Positions 51,448 to 59,660 of a stretch of DNA of 64,000 nt are shown here, piece by piece. Source of the DNA: Clostridia bacterium (GTDB taxonomy: Bacteria; Bacillota; Peptococcia; DRI-13; SM3-B62); the NCBI GenBank assembly GCA_018432615.1, contig JAHDSQ010000011.1:62001-126000 (forward strand), written 5' to 3'. The notes under the pieces were generated by a model. The model saw only the letters and a list, made by a program, of their open reading frames with translations. It had not been told where the DNA came from and searched no databases. How positions within the stretch are numbered: the stretch's first letter is position 1; every line of letters begins with the position of its first letter. The position numbers and the translations under genes are program-made.

Positions 51448-52719
51448 TTAATCGAGAAAGTCAAACTCAAGTTCACTTATCCTGACGGTATCACCATCTT
51501 TTGCTCCTGCCTCGCGCAAAGCCTTCTCAAGTCCCATACGACGAAATATTACCAGCAACCTCTTGATCGCTTCCTCATTGGAAAGGTTCATCTTTCTCAT
51601 GAGACGATCGGGTTCAGGACCCGTAACAACCCAGCGGTCATCTTCATAATTGATTATAAATGGCTCTTCCTTTTCGACCTTTACAACTCTTATCGCTTCG
51701 TCACTTGTCACCGGCGGCAAAGACGGCAGTTCTTTTAAAATTCCAAAGGTCCTGTACATCAGCTCGTCAAGACCCTTCCCCGTCACAGCGGAAACGGCAT
51801 AGATTTCATACCTTTCCCCCAGCTCTTTTTGCATCCTCTGTATGTTTTCCTCAGCATTAGGCAAATCTATTTTGTTAGCAACGAGTATTTGTTTACGTTC
51901 TTTTAAAATAGGATTATACTTCTCCAACTCACCGTTGATCAAGTCAATATCCTCGAGAGGGTCTCGCCCCTCCGAACCGGAAGCATCAACCACATGCAGC
52001 AAAAGACGTGTCCTTTCAATATGCCGCAGAAAACGGTGCCCTAATCCCGCACCGGCGCTAGCTCCCTCAATCAAGCCGGGAATATCCACCAAGACAAAAC
52101 TTTCACCCTCGTTAAGCCTCACTACGCCCAGATTAGGATCTATTGTGGTAAAATGATAATCCGCTATTTTCGGTTTGGCAGCCGAAACATGAGAAATTAT
52201 CGTCGACTTCCCCACATTGGGAAAACCAATCAGACCTACATCCGCCAGTAGCTTCAGTTCAAGTTCGAGCCACATTTCCCCTCCGGGATCCCCATTTTCT
52301 GCTATCTGCGGGGCTTTGTTGGTATTTGAGGCAAACCTCTTATTGCCTCTGCCCCCGCGGCCACCTGCTGCAACAACGTATTGTTGCCCATGCTCAACGA
52401 AGTCCACGACAACATTTTTCGTCTCCGCCTCCTTGACAACAGTCCCTACAGGCACCCTCACCAGCATATCCTCGGCATGACGCCCGTGCATGCTCTTGCT
52501 TTTGCCATTTTCACCCTTATCGGCCTTAAAATGTCTTTTGTAGCGAAAGTCGACCAGTGTATGCAAACCTTCGTCTGCAACAAAGATAACACTCCCGCCT
52601 TTTCCCCCATCGCCCCCCGCCGGGCCTCCTTCAGGGACATATTTCTCACGGCGAAAGGCGATCATTCCATTCCCGCCGTCCCCGCCTTTCACGTAGACTC
52701 TTGCATAATCATAAAACAT
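51448..52719 (-). CDS. obg: Obg GTPase
   Basis: Obg is an essential GTPase in ribosome assembly and stress, and in Bacillus links to sporulation. The product (about 423 residues) has the glycine-rich Obg domain (DYARVYVKGGDGGNG ...), the G domain with GFPNVGKST, DIPGLIEGA, NKIDLPNA, and a C-terminal OCT domain ending in LEFDFLD. The ATG at 52719 follows GGTGA. Its place after spo0B is the same as in Bacillus (rplU-ysxB-rpmA-spo0B-obg). Confidence 0.97.
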   Translation of the reverse strand: MFYDYARVYVKGGDGGNGMIAFRREKYVPEGGPAGGDGGKGGSVIFVADEGLHTLVDFRYKRHFKADKGENGKSKSMHGRHAEDMLVRVPVGTVVKEAETKNVVVDFVEHGQQYVVAAGGRGGRGNKRFASNTNKAPQIAENGDPGGEMWLELELKLLADVGLIGFPNVGKSTIISHVSAAKPKIADYHFTTIDPNLGVVRLNEGESFVLVDIPGLIEGASAGAGLGHRFLRHIERTRLLLHVVDASGSEGRDPLEDIDLINGELEKYNPILKERKQILVANKIDLPNAEENIQRMQKELGERYEIYAVSAVTGKGLDELMYRTFGILKELPSLPPVTSDEAIRVVKVEKEEPFIINYEDDRWVVTGPEPDRLMRKMNLSNEEAIKRLLVIFRRMGLEKALREAGAKDGDTVRISELEFDFLD

Positions 52720-52760
52720 ATCTCTCACCAATTTTCACTTGTTTTTTATAGGCTTCCCGA

Positions 52761-53330
52761 TTACTGGGGATTTTTTGTCTTTTGAATTATAATCTTAACA
52801 TTTTCTGACTCTTCTCTTGTAACCGAGACAACAAAATCTTCTTCTGACCGGTTTAATTTATGTATATATTCTGTCTTCTTCGTTAACGTTTCCTGCGAAT
52901 CTTCCTCACTGTTTTCTGATTTTACTGCTAGCAAAACAACTATCTCCCGAGACAACAGAATTCTACAAACCAAACGCTCGCAAAGAACATCTTCAAGAAG
53001 GGGATGCAATAGCTCATTCAAATAAATCGTCAATTCCGGATCACAATCATCCCATGGCTGCCAATCATCCTCGATTGCAATGGCAAAACCCTCTTGTTTT
53101 AGATATACCTGTGTGTTCCAACATGTTAAAAACGCTTGCAGTAGCGGCTGATTTATCTTACTCAACTGTCCAAAGCCTTGCATGGCCTCCGCAGTATTCA
53201 GAGCGCACTTGCGTGCTTTTTCCGGTTGTTTTATCTGCAAGTAGCCGAGAATTACCTGAAAGCAATTCATAATATCATGGCGCAACACCTTGTGGGATTC
53301 AAGCATTCTCGCCAGCAGCACTCTTTCCAT
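52761..53330 (-). CDS. spo0B: Spo0B-like sporulation phosphotransferase
   Basis: Spo0B passes phosphate from Spo0F to Spo0A. The product (189 residues) has the SPOB-alpha helical-hairpin region KVLRHDIMNCFQVILGYLQIKQPEKA, with the phosphoryl His in RHD, and a divergent C-terminal ATPase-like fold. The ATG at 53330 follows AGAGG. The context rpmA-spo0B-obg strongly supports it. Many Clostridia lack Spo0B, so finding a clear copy is notable. The C-terminal half is poorly conserved. Confidence 0.88.
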   Translation of the reverse strand: MERVLLARMLESHKVLRHDIMNCFQVILGYLQIKQPEKARKCALNTAEAMQGFGQLSKINQPLLQAFLTCWNTQVYLKQEGFAIAIEDDWQPWDDCDPELTIYLNELLHPLLEDVLCERLVCRILLSREIVVLLAVKSENSEEDSQETLTKKTEYIHKLNRSEEDFVVSVTREESENVKIIIQKTKNPQ

Positions 53331-53418
53331 ACGACCTCTCCACCCCCGAAACGCACTCTTTCTCAAAACATAACCGGTTCAATCCGGTTAATTGATTATA
53401 CTCTCTGAAAGTGCAAAA

Positions 53419-53447
53419 AAAGCCCTAGCACATTCGACCAGGGCTTT
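53419..53447 (-). terminator. terminator after rpmA
   Basis: AAAGCCCT/AGGGCTTT (53419-53426 with 53440-53447) is followed on the minus strand by TTTTTTTG. It lies 10 bases after the rpmA stop, so spo0B-obg needs its own promoter or read-through. Confidence 0.88.
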
Positions 53448-53456
53448 CCGGTTCTT

Positions 53457-53732
53457 TTATGAATAAATGCTGACCTGCTTTTTGTCTTTACCCTTACGCT
53501 CGAATTTTACATTTCCGTCAATCAGAGCAAACAAAGTGTCGTCTTTACCGATGCCCACATTGTTTCCGGGGTGTATCTTGGTTCCTCTTTGCCTCACAAG
53601 GATATTCCCTGCGTTTACCAACTGACCGTCATATCTTTTCACTCCAAGGCGTTGTGCCGCGCTGTCACGTCCGTTCCGCGAACTACCCACACCTTTTTTA
53701 TGAGCAAACAATTGCAAATCTATTCTAATCAT
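53457..53732 (-). CDS. rpmA: 50S ribosomal protein L27 with cleavable N-terminal extension
   Basis: L27 sits near the peptidyl-transferase centre. The 91-residue product has the core [14 protein letters not shown] ... [24 protein letters not shown]. It starts with the extension [10 protein letters not shown], which in Firmicutes is removed by the Prp protease before the HKKG core; the prp gene is immediately upstream and overlaps by 8 bases. The ATG at 53732 follows AGGAGGTG. Confidence 0.97.
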   Translation of the reverse strand: MIRIDLQLFAHKKGVGSSRNGRDSAAQRLGVKRYDGQLVNAGNILVRQRGTKIHPGNNVGIGKDDTLFALIDGNVKFERKGKDKKQVSIYS

Positions 53733-54072
53733 CTTTAGTACACCTCCTCTTGCTGACTTTTAAATATTTCCCGTAATCCTTCTCAATGCCGGTAAGGCCT
53801 AATTCCACAGTACGAATTATCGCCTGAGCCTGAAGTGATTCCTCATCATTCAAATCACTCGGCAACCAGCATTCCAGGTATCCGTCACCATCAATCTTCC
53901 AGTCAGGCTTTTTGTACAAAACAGCCTCCAAGCCTAAAATCGTCGCCTGAGTCAAAGCAGATACTCCTGAGCACACAAGATCTTGGCCCTTTTCTGCCAT
54001 CCCGGCGTGTCCTTTTACGATAAAACCCTTCCTGCTTCCCATTTCATCATAAAAGATTTCGGCGATAATCAT
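53725..54072 (-). CDS. prp: L27-processing cysteine protease Prp (YsxB)
   Basis: Prp removes the N-terminal extension of L27. The 115-residue product has the two conserved motifs: [21 protein letters not shown], with the catalytic His and Cys. Its length is normal. The ATG at 54072 overlaps the rplU stop by 4 bases; the gene also overlaps rpmA. The order rplU-prp-rpmA is the standard one. Confidence 0.94.
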   Translation of the reverse strand: MIIAEIFYDEMGSRKGFIVKGHAGMAEKGQDLVCSGVSALTQATILGLEAVLYKKPDWKIDGDGYLECWLPSDLNDEESLQAQAIIRTVELGLTGIEKDYGKYLKVSKRRCTKDD

Positions 54073-54383
54073 TGTGCTTCAATTTTTTCAACGACAACCT
54101 GAGTATATGGTTGACGATGGCCTTGAGTTTTGCGGTATTTTTTCTTAGCCTTATACTTGAAAATGATTATCTTCTTGTCTTTTTTATGCTCCAAGACCTT
54201 CAGTACAGCCTTTGCTCCCTCGACCAATGGTCTTCCTACAACCATTTCGCCGTCTTTCACAACTGCCAATACTTTCTCCACCTCAACTGTTTCACCCTCA
54301 TTCGCCGAGAGCTTTTCAACATTGAGTACATCGCCTTCTTGCACCTTGTACTGCTTTCCACCTGTCTCAATTACTGCATACAT
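54069..54383 (-). CDS. rplU: 50S ribosomal protein L21
   Basis: L21 binds 23S rRNA. The 104-residue product starts with [18 protein letters not shown] and has the C-terminal [21 protein letters not shown] motif. The ATG at 54383 has GGAGGTG upstream; the ORF's longer 5' reading is the untranslated leader. A possible regulatory leader lies ahead of it. Confidence 0.98.
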   Translation of the reverse strand: MYAVIETGGKQYKVQEGDVLNVEKLSANEGETVEVEKVLAVVKDGEMVVGRPLVEGAKAVLKVLEHKKDKKIIIFKYKAKKKYRKTQGHRQPYTQVVVEKIEAQ

Positions 54384-54490
54384 TACACTACACCTCCCTG
54401 ACCTAGACTCGCCATTCCAAGGCAGCAACACTTGATGTCGCTTTTAGCCCGAACTGAGCGGTTTGGCAGGCAGACCCTGCCCACGCTAAG
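54384..54490 (-). promoter_or_regulatory. 5' leader of rplU, candidate ribosomal-protein leader
   Basis: About 100 bases between the promoter and rplU hold GC-rich pairable segments, for example GGGCAGG/CCTGCC within 54458-54482 on the minus strand. Firmicutes often have an autoregulatory L21 leader here. The match is by location and pairing only. Confidence 0.4.
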
Positions 54491-54492
54491 CT

Positions 54493-54521
54493 AATTTATC
54501 ACAATATCATGAAAATGTCAA
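54493..54521 (-). promoter_or_regulatory. rplU promoter
   Basis: On the minus strand TTGACA (54521-54516) and TAAATT (54498-54493) are 17 bases apart, a sigma-A promoter giving a leader of about 105 bases before rplU. Confidence 0.7.
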
Positions 54522-54572
54522 CTTAAATGCACCTTCAACTACCGATTCAATTACCATCCTCAATGACCAATT

Positions 54573-56054
54573 TTAGATGTCAAACAAGGGCTTAATCTCA
54601 TATTCATCAAGGAAATTGCCCTCTTCCTCTTTAACAACCAGTTTCAACCCCAACTCTTCCTCCAGCTTCATTACACCATCCTTATCTTCACCCTTTAAAC
54701 AAAGAGCCACCCGCGGATTAACTGCGAGCATTACCGTATCGGACGAAGTATATGACGCCTTCTCACGCAAATTTTTTTTGATTTGGATGCAAACCGTTTC
54801 TTCCGAAAGAACCCTACCCTTCCCTCCACAAAAAGGACATGATTTTTCCAAGGTAGTACTCAATGACTGTCTAACCTTTTTTCTAGTCATCTCTACAAGT
54901 CCGAGAGAGGTTATCCCTAAAACGTGGGCCTTGACCTTGTCTTTTCTTAACTCACTTTCCAAAGCTTCCAGCACGGCGAGCTTATGCCTTTCATCCTGCA
55001 TGTCGATAAAATCGATGATTATAATGCCGCCGATATTACGAAGCCTAAGCTGTCTGGCTATTTCACCGGCAGCTTCGATATTGGTTTTAAAGACGGTATC
55101 GGCCAGGTTTTTACTCCCTATGTATTTACCCGTATTCACATCTATAGCAGTCAAAGCTTCCATCTGATCGATAATTAAATATCCTCCACTTTTGAGCCAA
55201 ACCTTTTTCTGCAGAGCCAGCATTATTTTTTGGTCAACGGAATACTTGGCGAAGAGATTATCCGTATCGCTTAAATACACTTTGCTCTTAAGATGAGGGT
55301 CTGTCACGGCCAGATACTCGATCACCCTTTCATATACAGCCTGAGAATTAACGCTCATTCTCTGGGTATCCTCTGTAAAAACATCCCTTAAAATACGCTG
55401 TACTAATTCCACATCCCTATGCAATAAAACCGCTCCTGCAGCTGATTGCTGTCGTTGCTCAATTTTATCCCATATCCTAAGCAGGCTGCTCAGATCCTTT
55501 TTTATCTCCTCGACACACGCACCCTCAGAGACCGTGCGAAGAATCACTCCCATATTATCAGGTTTAATATCTGCCATAATATCCTTCAAACGTTCTCTTT
55601 CTTCTTGGTCTTCGATTCGTCTTGATACTCCCACATAATCGACCTTCGGCATCAGAACCAAGTAACGGCCCGGGAGCGAAATTTGCCGTGTTACACGAGC
55701 CCCCTTCGTTCCCACCGGTTCCTTAGCTATTTGCACAACAATCTCTTGCCCCTCTTTAATTACATCACGAATACTGGGCCGAACTTTACTTTTAGTGAAG
55801 TGCCCGTTCTCATCCCGCCATATTGAATAATCCAGAGCGTCATCCACGTACAAAAAGGCGTTTTTTTCCAACCCTATATCAACGAAGGCCGCTTGCATGC
55901 CCGGCAGGACATTCTTAACAACCCCTTGGTAGATATTACCCACTTGGCGCTGCTCCAAAGTCCTTTCAACATATATCTCCGCTAATATTCCGTTTTCCAA
56001 AACCGCTACTTTTGTTTCTTCCTCCGTCGCTTGTACCAGTATCTCCCTAAACAT
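54573..56054 (-). CDS. rng: ribonuclease G/E
   Basis: RNase E/G family endonuclease that processes 16S rRNA and mRNA. The product (about 493 residues) has the N-terminal S1 domain (VGNIYQGVVKNVLPGMQAAFVDIG), the RNase H-like/DNase I-like catalytic region with the GGYLIIDQMEALTAIDVNTG and GGIIIIDFIDM Asp pair and the zinc-link CPFCGGKG. No long C-terminal scaffold is present, so it is the short G-type. The ATG at 56054 is chosen by family start MFREILV. It lies in the conserved TIGR03960-DUF2344-rng-rplU order. Confidence 0.95.
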   Translation of the reverse strand: MFREILVQATEEETKVAVLENGILAEIYVERTLEQRQVGNIYQGVVKNVLPGMQAAFVDIGLEKNAFLYVDDALDYSIWRDENGHFTKSKVRPSIRDVIKEGQEIVVQIAKEPVGTKGARVTRQISLPGRYLVLMPKVDYVGVSRRIEDQEERERLKDIMADIKPDNMGVILRTVSEGACVEEIKKDLSSLLRIWDKIEQRQQSAAGAVLLHRDVELVQRILRDVFTEDTQRMSVNSQAVYERVIEYLAVTDPHLKSKVYLSDTDNLFAKYSVDQKIMLALQKKVWLKSGGYLIIDQMEALTAIDVNTGKYIGSKNLADTVFKTNIEAAGEIARQLRLRNIGGIIIIDFIDMQDERHKLAVLEALESELRKDKVKAHVLGITSLGLVEMTRKKVRQSLSTTLEKSCPFCGGKGRVLSEETVCIQIKKNLREKASYTSSDTVMLAVNPRVALCLKGEDKDGVMKLEEELGLKLVVKEEEGNFLDEYEIKPLFDI

Positions 56055-56085
56055 ACCAGTCCCACCCTTCACTTGAAGAACCATA

Positions 56086-56775
56086 CTAACATTCCATAGG
56101 AGTCATTACCTCTCCTCTTTCAACAATGAAAAGCCCTACTCTATGTATCCTGGGCTGTTTACCAGAAAAAAGCCTTCCTTGCCTTTCAAGCGCCGCCAAA
56201 ACTTCAGCAGGTTTGACATTCCCCTCACTCCCGGTTTGTAAATCGGCATGCAATTCGAGGTTGCTGTTATCAATTTTCCCTTCGATACGAAATATACCCT
56301 GCTTAATATCGACCTGACGAGTTCCCCGTTTACCACTGCGCGTCACATATATCTCAGAGGCCTGTCTAAGCTGCTCAATAGCTTCGAAAATCTCTTCATC
56401 TTTAACAGAATCCTCAAGCGGAACCCTTATATTGTAACGAGCTATATTGATTAGAGCCGTAAGGCTTTTTTTTCTTTCCCTGACCTCTTTAATTCCCAGA
56501 ACAACTAACCCTGCAGGCAATGCCTCGCTGAGTCTTGCTTTGATTTCCTCAATTGATATCTCTTCTTGCAATTCCACATCCAGGTATTCCCCTTCACTGG
56601 TGACACCCACCGCCAGGGCAGAAGCAAAAGATACTTTGGGGTGGGGGTTAAAACCTTCCGAAAAGGCCAGGGGTAGACCGGCCCTGCGAAAAGCTCTTTC
56701 CATCGTTCTCATTAAATCAAGGTGGGAGAGGAATCTGCCTTCTTGCGTTTTGCCATACTTAATTCTGATTACCAC
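56086..56775 (-). CDS. DUF2344 / TIGR03936 family protein
   Basis: The 229-residue product has the family marks RIKYGKTQEGRFLSHLDLMRTMERAFRRAGLPLAFSEGFNPHPKVSFASALAVG. It always accompanies TIGR03960 radical SAM proteins, often as a fusion; its role (probably in RNA or amino-acid modification) is unknown. The GTG at 56775 matches the family start and leaves a 17-base overlap with the upstream gene. It overlaps nothing downstream and is followed by rng. Confidence 0.9.
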   Translation of the reverse strand: MVIRIKYGKTQEGRFLSHLDLMRTMERAFRRAGLPLAFSEGFNPHPKVSFASALAVGVTSEGEYLDVELQEEISIEEIKARLSEALPAGLVVLGIKEVRERKKSLTALINIARYNIRVPLEDSVKDEEIFEAIEQLRQASEIYVTRSGKRGTRQVDIKQGIFRIEGKIDNSNLELHADLQTGSEGNVKPAEVLAALERQGRLFSGKQPRIHRVGLFIVERGEVMTPMEC

Positions 56776-58618
56776 ATTCTCCCCCACCTTTTTTATTTTT
56801 TATCGAAAGTTTTACGTCTAACCCTGGGCATACCCCGCAATCCCAGCATTTTCCATATCGACAATCACTCGTGGTTTTCATGCCATAGGCCTTTTCTCTT
56901 TCTTCCCACAAATAACGCTTCGAAACACCATAATCAATATGCTCCCAGGGCAGCACGGTATCAATGTCACCCGGTTCATTAGCAATTTTCATAGGATCTA
57001 CCCCGGCTTCGGCAAAAGCCTTCAGCCATTTATCAAAACAAAAATGCTCCGTCCAGCTGTCAAATTTGCAACCCTCTTTCCATGCCGCCAGCAAAACATC
57101 GCTCAGTTCACTTCCGCCTCGGGCGAAAACCGCCTCTAAAAAACTCAGCTTTGCCTCATGATAGTTATAACTGATTCTCTTATCCTTTAACCTTTTCTTT
57201 AAATACTGCTGCTTTTCCATTAATAACTCTATCGAATCCTGGGCTTGCCACTGAAAAGGCGTATGGGCCTTGGGAACAAAAGAAGAAACACTCACTGTGA
57301 TTTTCGGCTGTTTACTCCTCTTCTTCTCCTTGTTGATCTCAATTCCTCTGCGCAATACTCTATAGGCAAGCTCTGCAATTCCCTCGATATCTTCCATAGT
57401 TTCGGTGGGCAAACCAATCATAAAGTACAGCTTGAGATGTGTCCAACCGGCGTAAAAAGCGGCTTCTGCGACCTCCAACAGGTTTTCCTCCGTCACATTC
57501 TTGTTAATAACATCCCTCAACCGCTGAGTTCCCGCTTCAGGGGCGAATGTCAAGCCGGTCTTTCTCACACGCTGTACTTGTTGAGCCAGATCCACGGAAA
57601 AAGAATCAACGCGCAGCGAGGGCAACGATAGACCGATTTGTTGTTTTTCATAGGCATCCAAAAGGCTTTTTGTCAGTTCTGCTATCCCCGAATAATCACT
57701 GGTACTGAGCGACGTCAGGGAGATCTCGTTATATCCGGTATTTTTGACCAGTTGCCTTGCTTGTTCCTTTAAAACATCTCCGCTTCTTTCCCGCACGGGA
57801 CGATAAATCATACCTGCCTGACAGAAACGGCATCCTCTGGTACAACCTCGAAAAAGCTCCAGCATAATCCGATCATGAACGATTTCCATGTACGGCACTA
57901 TTGGTTTAAGGGGGAAATAGGACTCATCCAAATCTTTGACCACTCGTTTAACGATTCGTTTTTCTTTATGCATGATTTGATGGAGAGAAGGCACATAAAG
58001 ACCTTCCAAGGAAGCAAGAGTGTCCAATAACTTGTTTTTTTCTTTATTCTTGCCAAACACCTCATGATGCCGCGCAATAACATCCAGCATTTCCAAGATT
58101 ACTTCTTCACCCTCGCCGATGACAAAGACATCAATAAATTCAGCCAACGGTTCCGGATTGCCCGCACAAGGCCCACCGGCAATTATTAAAGGATAAGTCT
58201 CATCCCTCTCTTTTGTTTTCAAGGGTATTTTCCCTAAATCAAGCATATTTAAGATGTTGGTATAGCTCATTTCATACTGCAGCGTAAACCCAATGCAGTC
58301 AAAATCAGTAAGCGGTCGCCATGACTCCAGACTAAACAGTGGGATGTTCTCCTGGCGCAAGATGGCTTCCAAATCCGTCCAGGGAGCAAAAACGCGCTCC
58401 ATCAGATATTCGCTTTTTTCATTGACAAGATGGTATAATATTCTCAGTCCTAAATGTGACATTCCTACTTCGTACAAATCGGGAAAAGCAAAAAGAAAAC
58501 GCAGTTTTACTTCTTCCCAGTTTTTCTTAACACTGTTATGCTCATTGCCGACATATCTCAATGGTTTCGTTACTTTAGGCAAAATTTCGTTTTCCAGGAT
58601 ATGCTCAATAGATTCCAA
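56759..58618 (-). CDS. TIGR03960 family B12-binding-like radical SAM protein
   Basis: The 619-residue product has an N-terminal cobalamin-binding-like domain (FAFPDLYEVGMSHLGLRIL ... GGPCAGNPEPLAE), a radical SAM core with CTRGCRFCQAG and the LSTSDYSGI and FAPEAGTQRLRDVINKN blocks, and a C-terminal Cys-rich tail DCRYGKCWDCGVCPGLD (about 588-606). Function is unknown; the family pairs with DUF2344. The TTG at 58618 has AAGGAGG upstream. Confidence 0.92.
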   Translation of the reverse strand: MESIEHILENEILPKVTKPLRYVGNEHNSVKKNWEEVKLRFLFAFPDLYEVGMSHLGLRILYHLVNEKSEYLMERVFAPWTDLEAILRQENIPLFSLESWRPLTDFDCIGFTLQYEMSYTNILNMLDLGKIPLKTKERDETYPLIIAGGPCAGNPEPLAEFIDVFVIGEGEEVILEMLDVIARHHEVFGKNKEKNKLLDTLASLEGLYVPSLHQIMHKEKRIVKRVVKDLDESYFPLKPIVPYMEIVHDRIMLELFRGCTRGCRFCQAGMIYRPVRERSGDVLKEQARQLVKNTGYNEISLTSLSTSDYSGIAELTKSLLDAYEKQQIGLSLPSLRVDSFSVDLAQQVQRVRKTGLTFAPEAGTQRLRDVINKNVTEENLLEVAEAAFYAGWTHLKLYFMIGLPTETMEDIEGIAELAYRVLRRGIEINKEKKRSKQPKITVSVSSFVPKAHTPFQWQAQDSIELLMEKQQYLKKRLKDKRISYNYHEAKLSFLEAVFARGGSELSDVLLAAWKEGCKFDSWTEHFCFDKWLKAFAEAGVDPMKIANEPGDIDTVLPWEHIDYGVSKRYLWEEREKAYGMKTTSDCRYGKCWDCGVCPGLDVKLSIKNKKGGGECGNQN

Positions 58619-58727
58619 GATTAGGCTGCCTCCTTCGTGAATTCTTAGCTGCTTCTTCTGTTCCTAACTATTAATATACAATTTCTCCTAGCCTATGGCA
58701 ATGAAATGTATGGTGAATAAAAACAAA

Positions 58728-58746
58728 ATACCGCATAATACGGTAT
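58728..58746 (-). terminator. terminator after the SpoIVFA-like gene
   Basis: ATACCG/CGGTAT (58728-58733, 58741-58746) with a 7-base loop is followed on the minus strand by TTTGTTTTTA. It ends the SpoIVFA-like transcript ahead of the radical SAM gene. Confidence 0.8.
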
Positions 58747-58784
58747 AAGTTTCACCCCTTCCCTTTCCTCATGCATATTTTGTT

Positions 58785-59525
58785 CTATGTTTCCTCGTTC
58801 TCCGGCATGAAAAGCTTCACAGGGTCAAGGGGCACACCCTCTTTTTCAACCATAAAATACAATTGAGGCTCTTTGGCTTCCCCTGTTGCCCCCACCTTAC
58901 CAATGACCTGTCCTCTTTGTACCGTATCACCGAAATTTACCAGTATTTCCTGAAGGTGCGCATACTTAGTAATATAACCGTCATCATCGGTTATCTCGAC
59001 CAAACGCCCTTTTATTTCTTCATTTCCGATTCTGGTGACGGTGCCGGACAAGGCAGCCCTGATATATGTGCCCTCAGCCGCGGCAATTGTTACTCCGTCA
59101 CGGAAACTGCCCACCTGATCGGAATCTTGCTCCCAGCCAAACGATGTAATAATCTGACCTGAAACAGGCACCGTCAACAGCCCCGGTTCGGCTGAAACCT
59201 GTGAAGAAGGTATTCGAGAGGCTTCAAAAGCCGCCTGTTCTATCGTATCACCCCATAAACCTGCATTGTAAAAGAATTCTAAGACCGGTCTGACATTATA
59301 ATCTTCGGTAAAGCAACTCCTTAATTTTGACTGCACAGGCTCCACCAGCGGGGAATTCACCTGAAATATTCCCCAGATCAGCCAAAAGAGAAGGAAGGCA
59401 GCCACAGACTGCAATATTAACTTCTTTAAAAAGCGATAGCCCCTTCTGTTTTCATCTCTAAACCGCCGTCTGCCGTAAAGCCTCGAAGAAAAATACTTTT
59501 CTCCGGGTTCCCATAATTTCTTCAT
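58785..59525 (-). CDS. SpoIVFA-like membrane protein with degenerate LytM (M23) domain
   Basis: In Bacillus SpoIVFA holds the SpoIVFB protease in check. The 246-residue product has a basic N-terminus, one membrane span (about 36-58), a linker and a C-terminal M23/LytM-like fold (about 120-240). The zinc motif residues are lost: the first GxxxHxGxD position reads SFRDGVTIA and the HLHF position reads PQLYFMV, so it should be enzymatically inactive, like SpoIVFA. It precedes the TIGR03960 gene, where spoIVFA normally is followed by spoIVFB. The ATG at 59525 with GGTGA is preferred. Confidence 0.75.
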   Translation of the reverse strand: MKKLWEPGEKYFSSRLYGRRRFRDENRRGYRFLKKLILQSVAAFLLFWLIWGIFQVNSPLVEPVQSKLRSCFTEDYNVRPVLEFFYNAGLWGDTIEQAAFEASRIPSSQVSAEPGLLTVPVSGQIITSFGWEQDSDQVGSFRDGVTIAAAEGTYIRAALSGTVTRIGNEEIKGRLVEITDDDGYITKYAHLQEILVNFGDTVQRGQVIGKVGATGEAKEPQLYFMVEKEGVPLDPVKLFMPENEET

Positions 59526-59610
59526 CTCCATCACCCATAATGCTATTTATTATAAATATATTGTCCTAAAGATAAGAATATGACTGATCAAACCGGCGAT
59601 TTAGAAAGTG

Positions 59611-59639
59611 TTGACTTACCGCGCCATTACGGCTAGAAT
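59611..59639 (+). promoter_or_regulatory. promoter of the metH-type gene
   Basis: TTGACT at 59611-59616 and TAGAAT at 59634-59639 are 17 bases apart. The leader is about 15 bases, too short for an S-box or T-box. Confidence 0.7.
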
Positions 59640-59660
59640 GGTCTAAATTGGAGGTAAAAT

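Noticed and set aside
59535-59660. Possible SAM riboswitch before metH
   Set aside because: The gap is only about 125 bases, with a promoter 20 bases before the start codon, so no room for an S-box.
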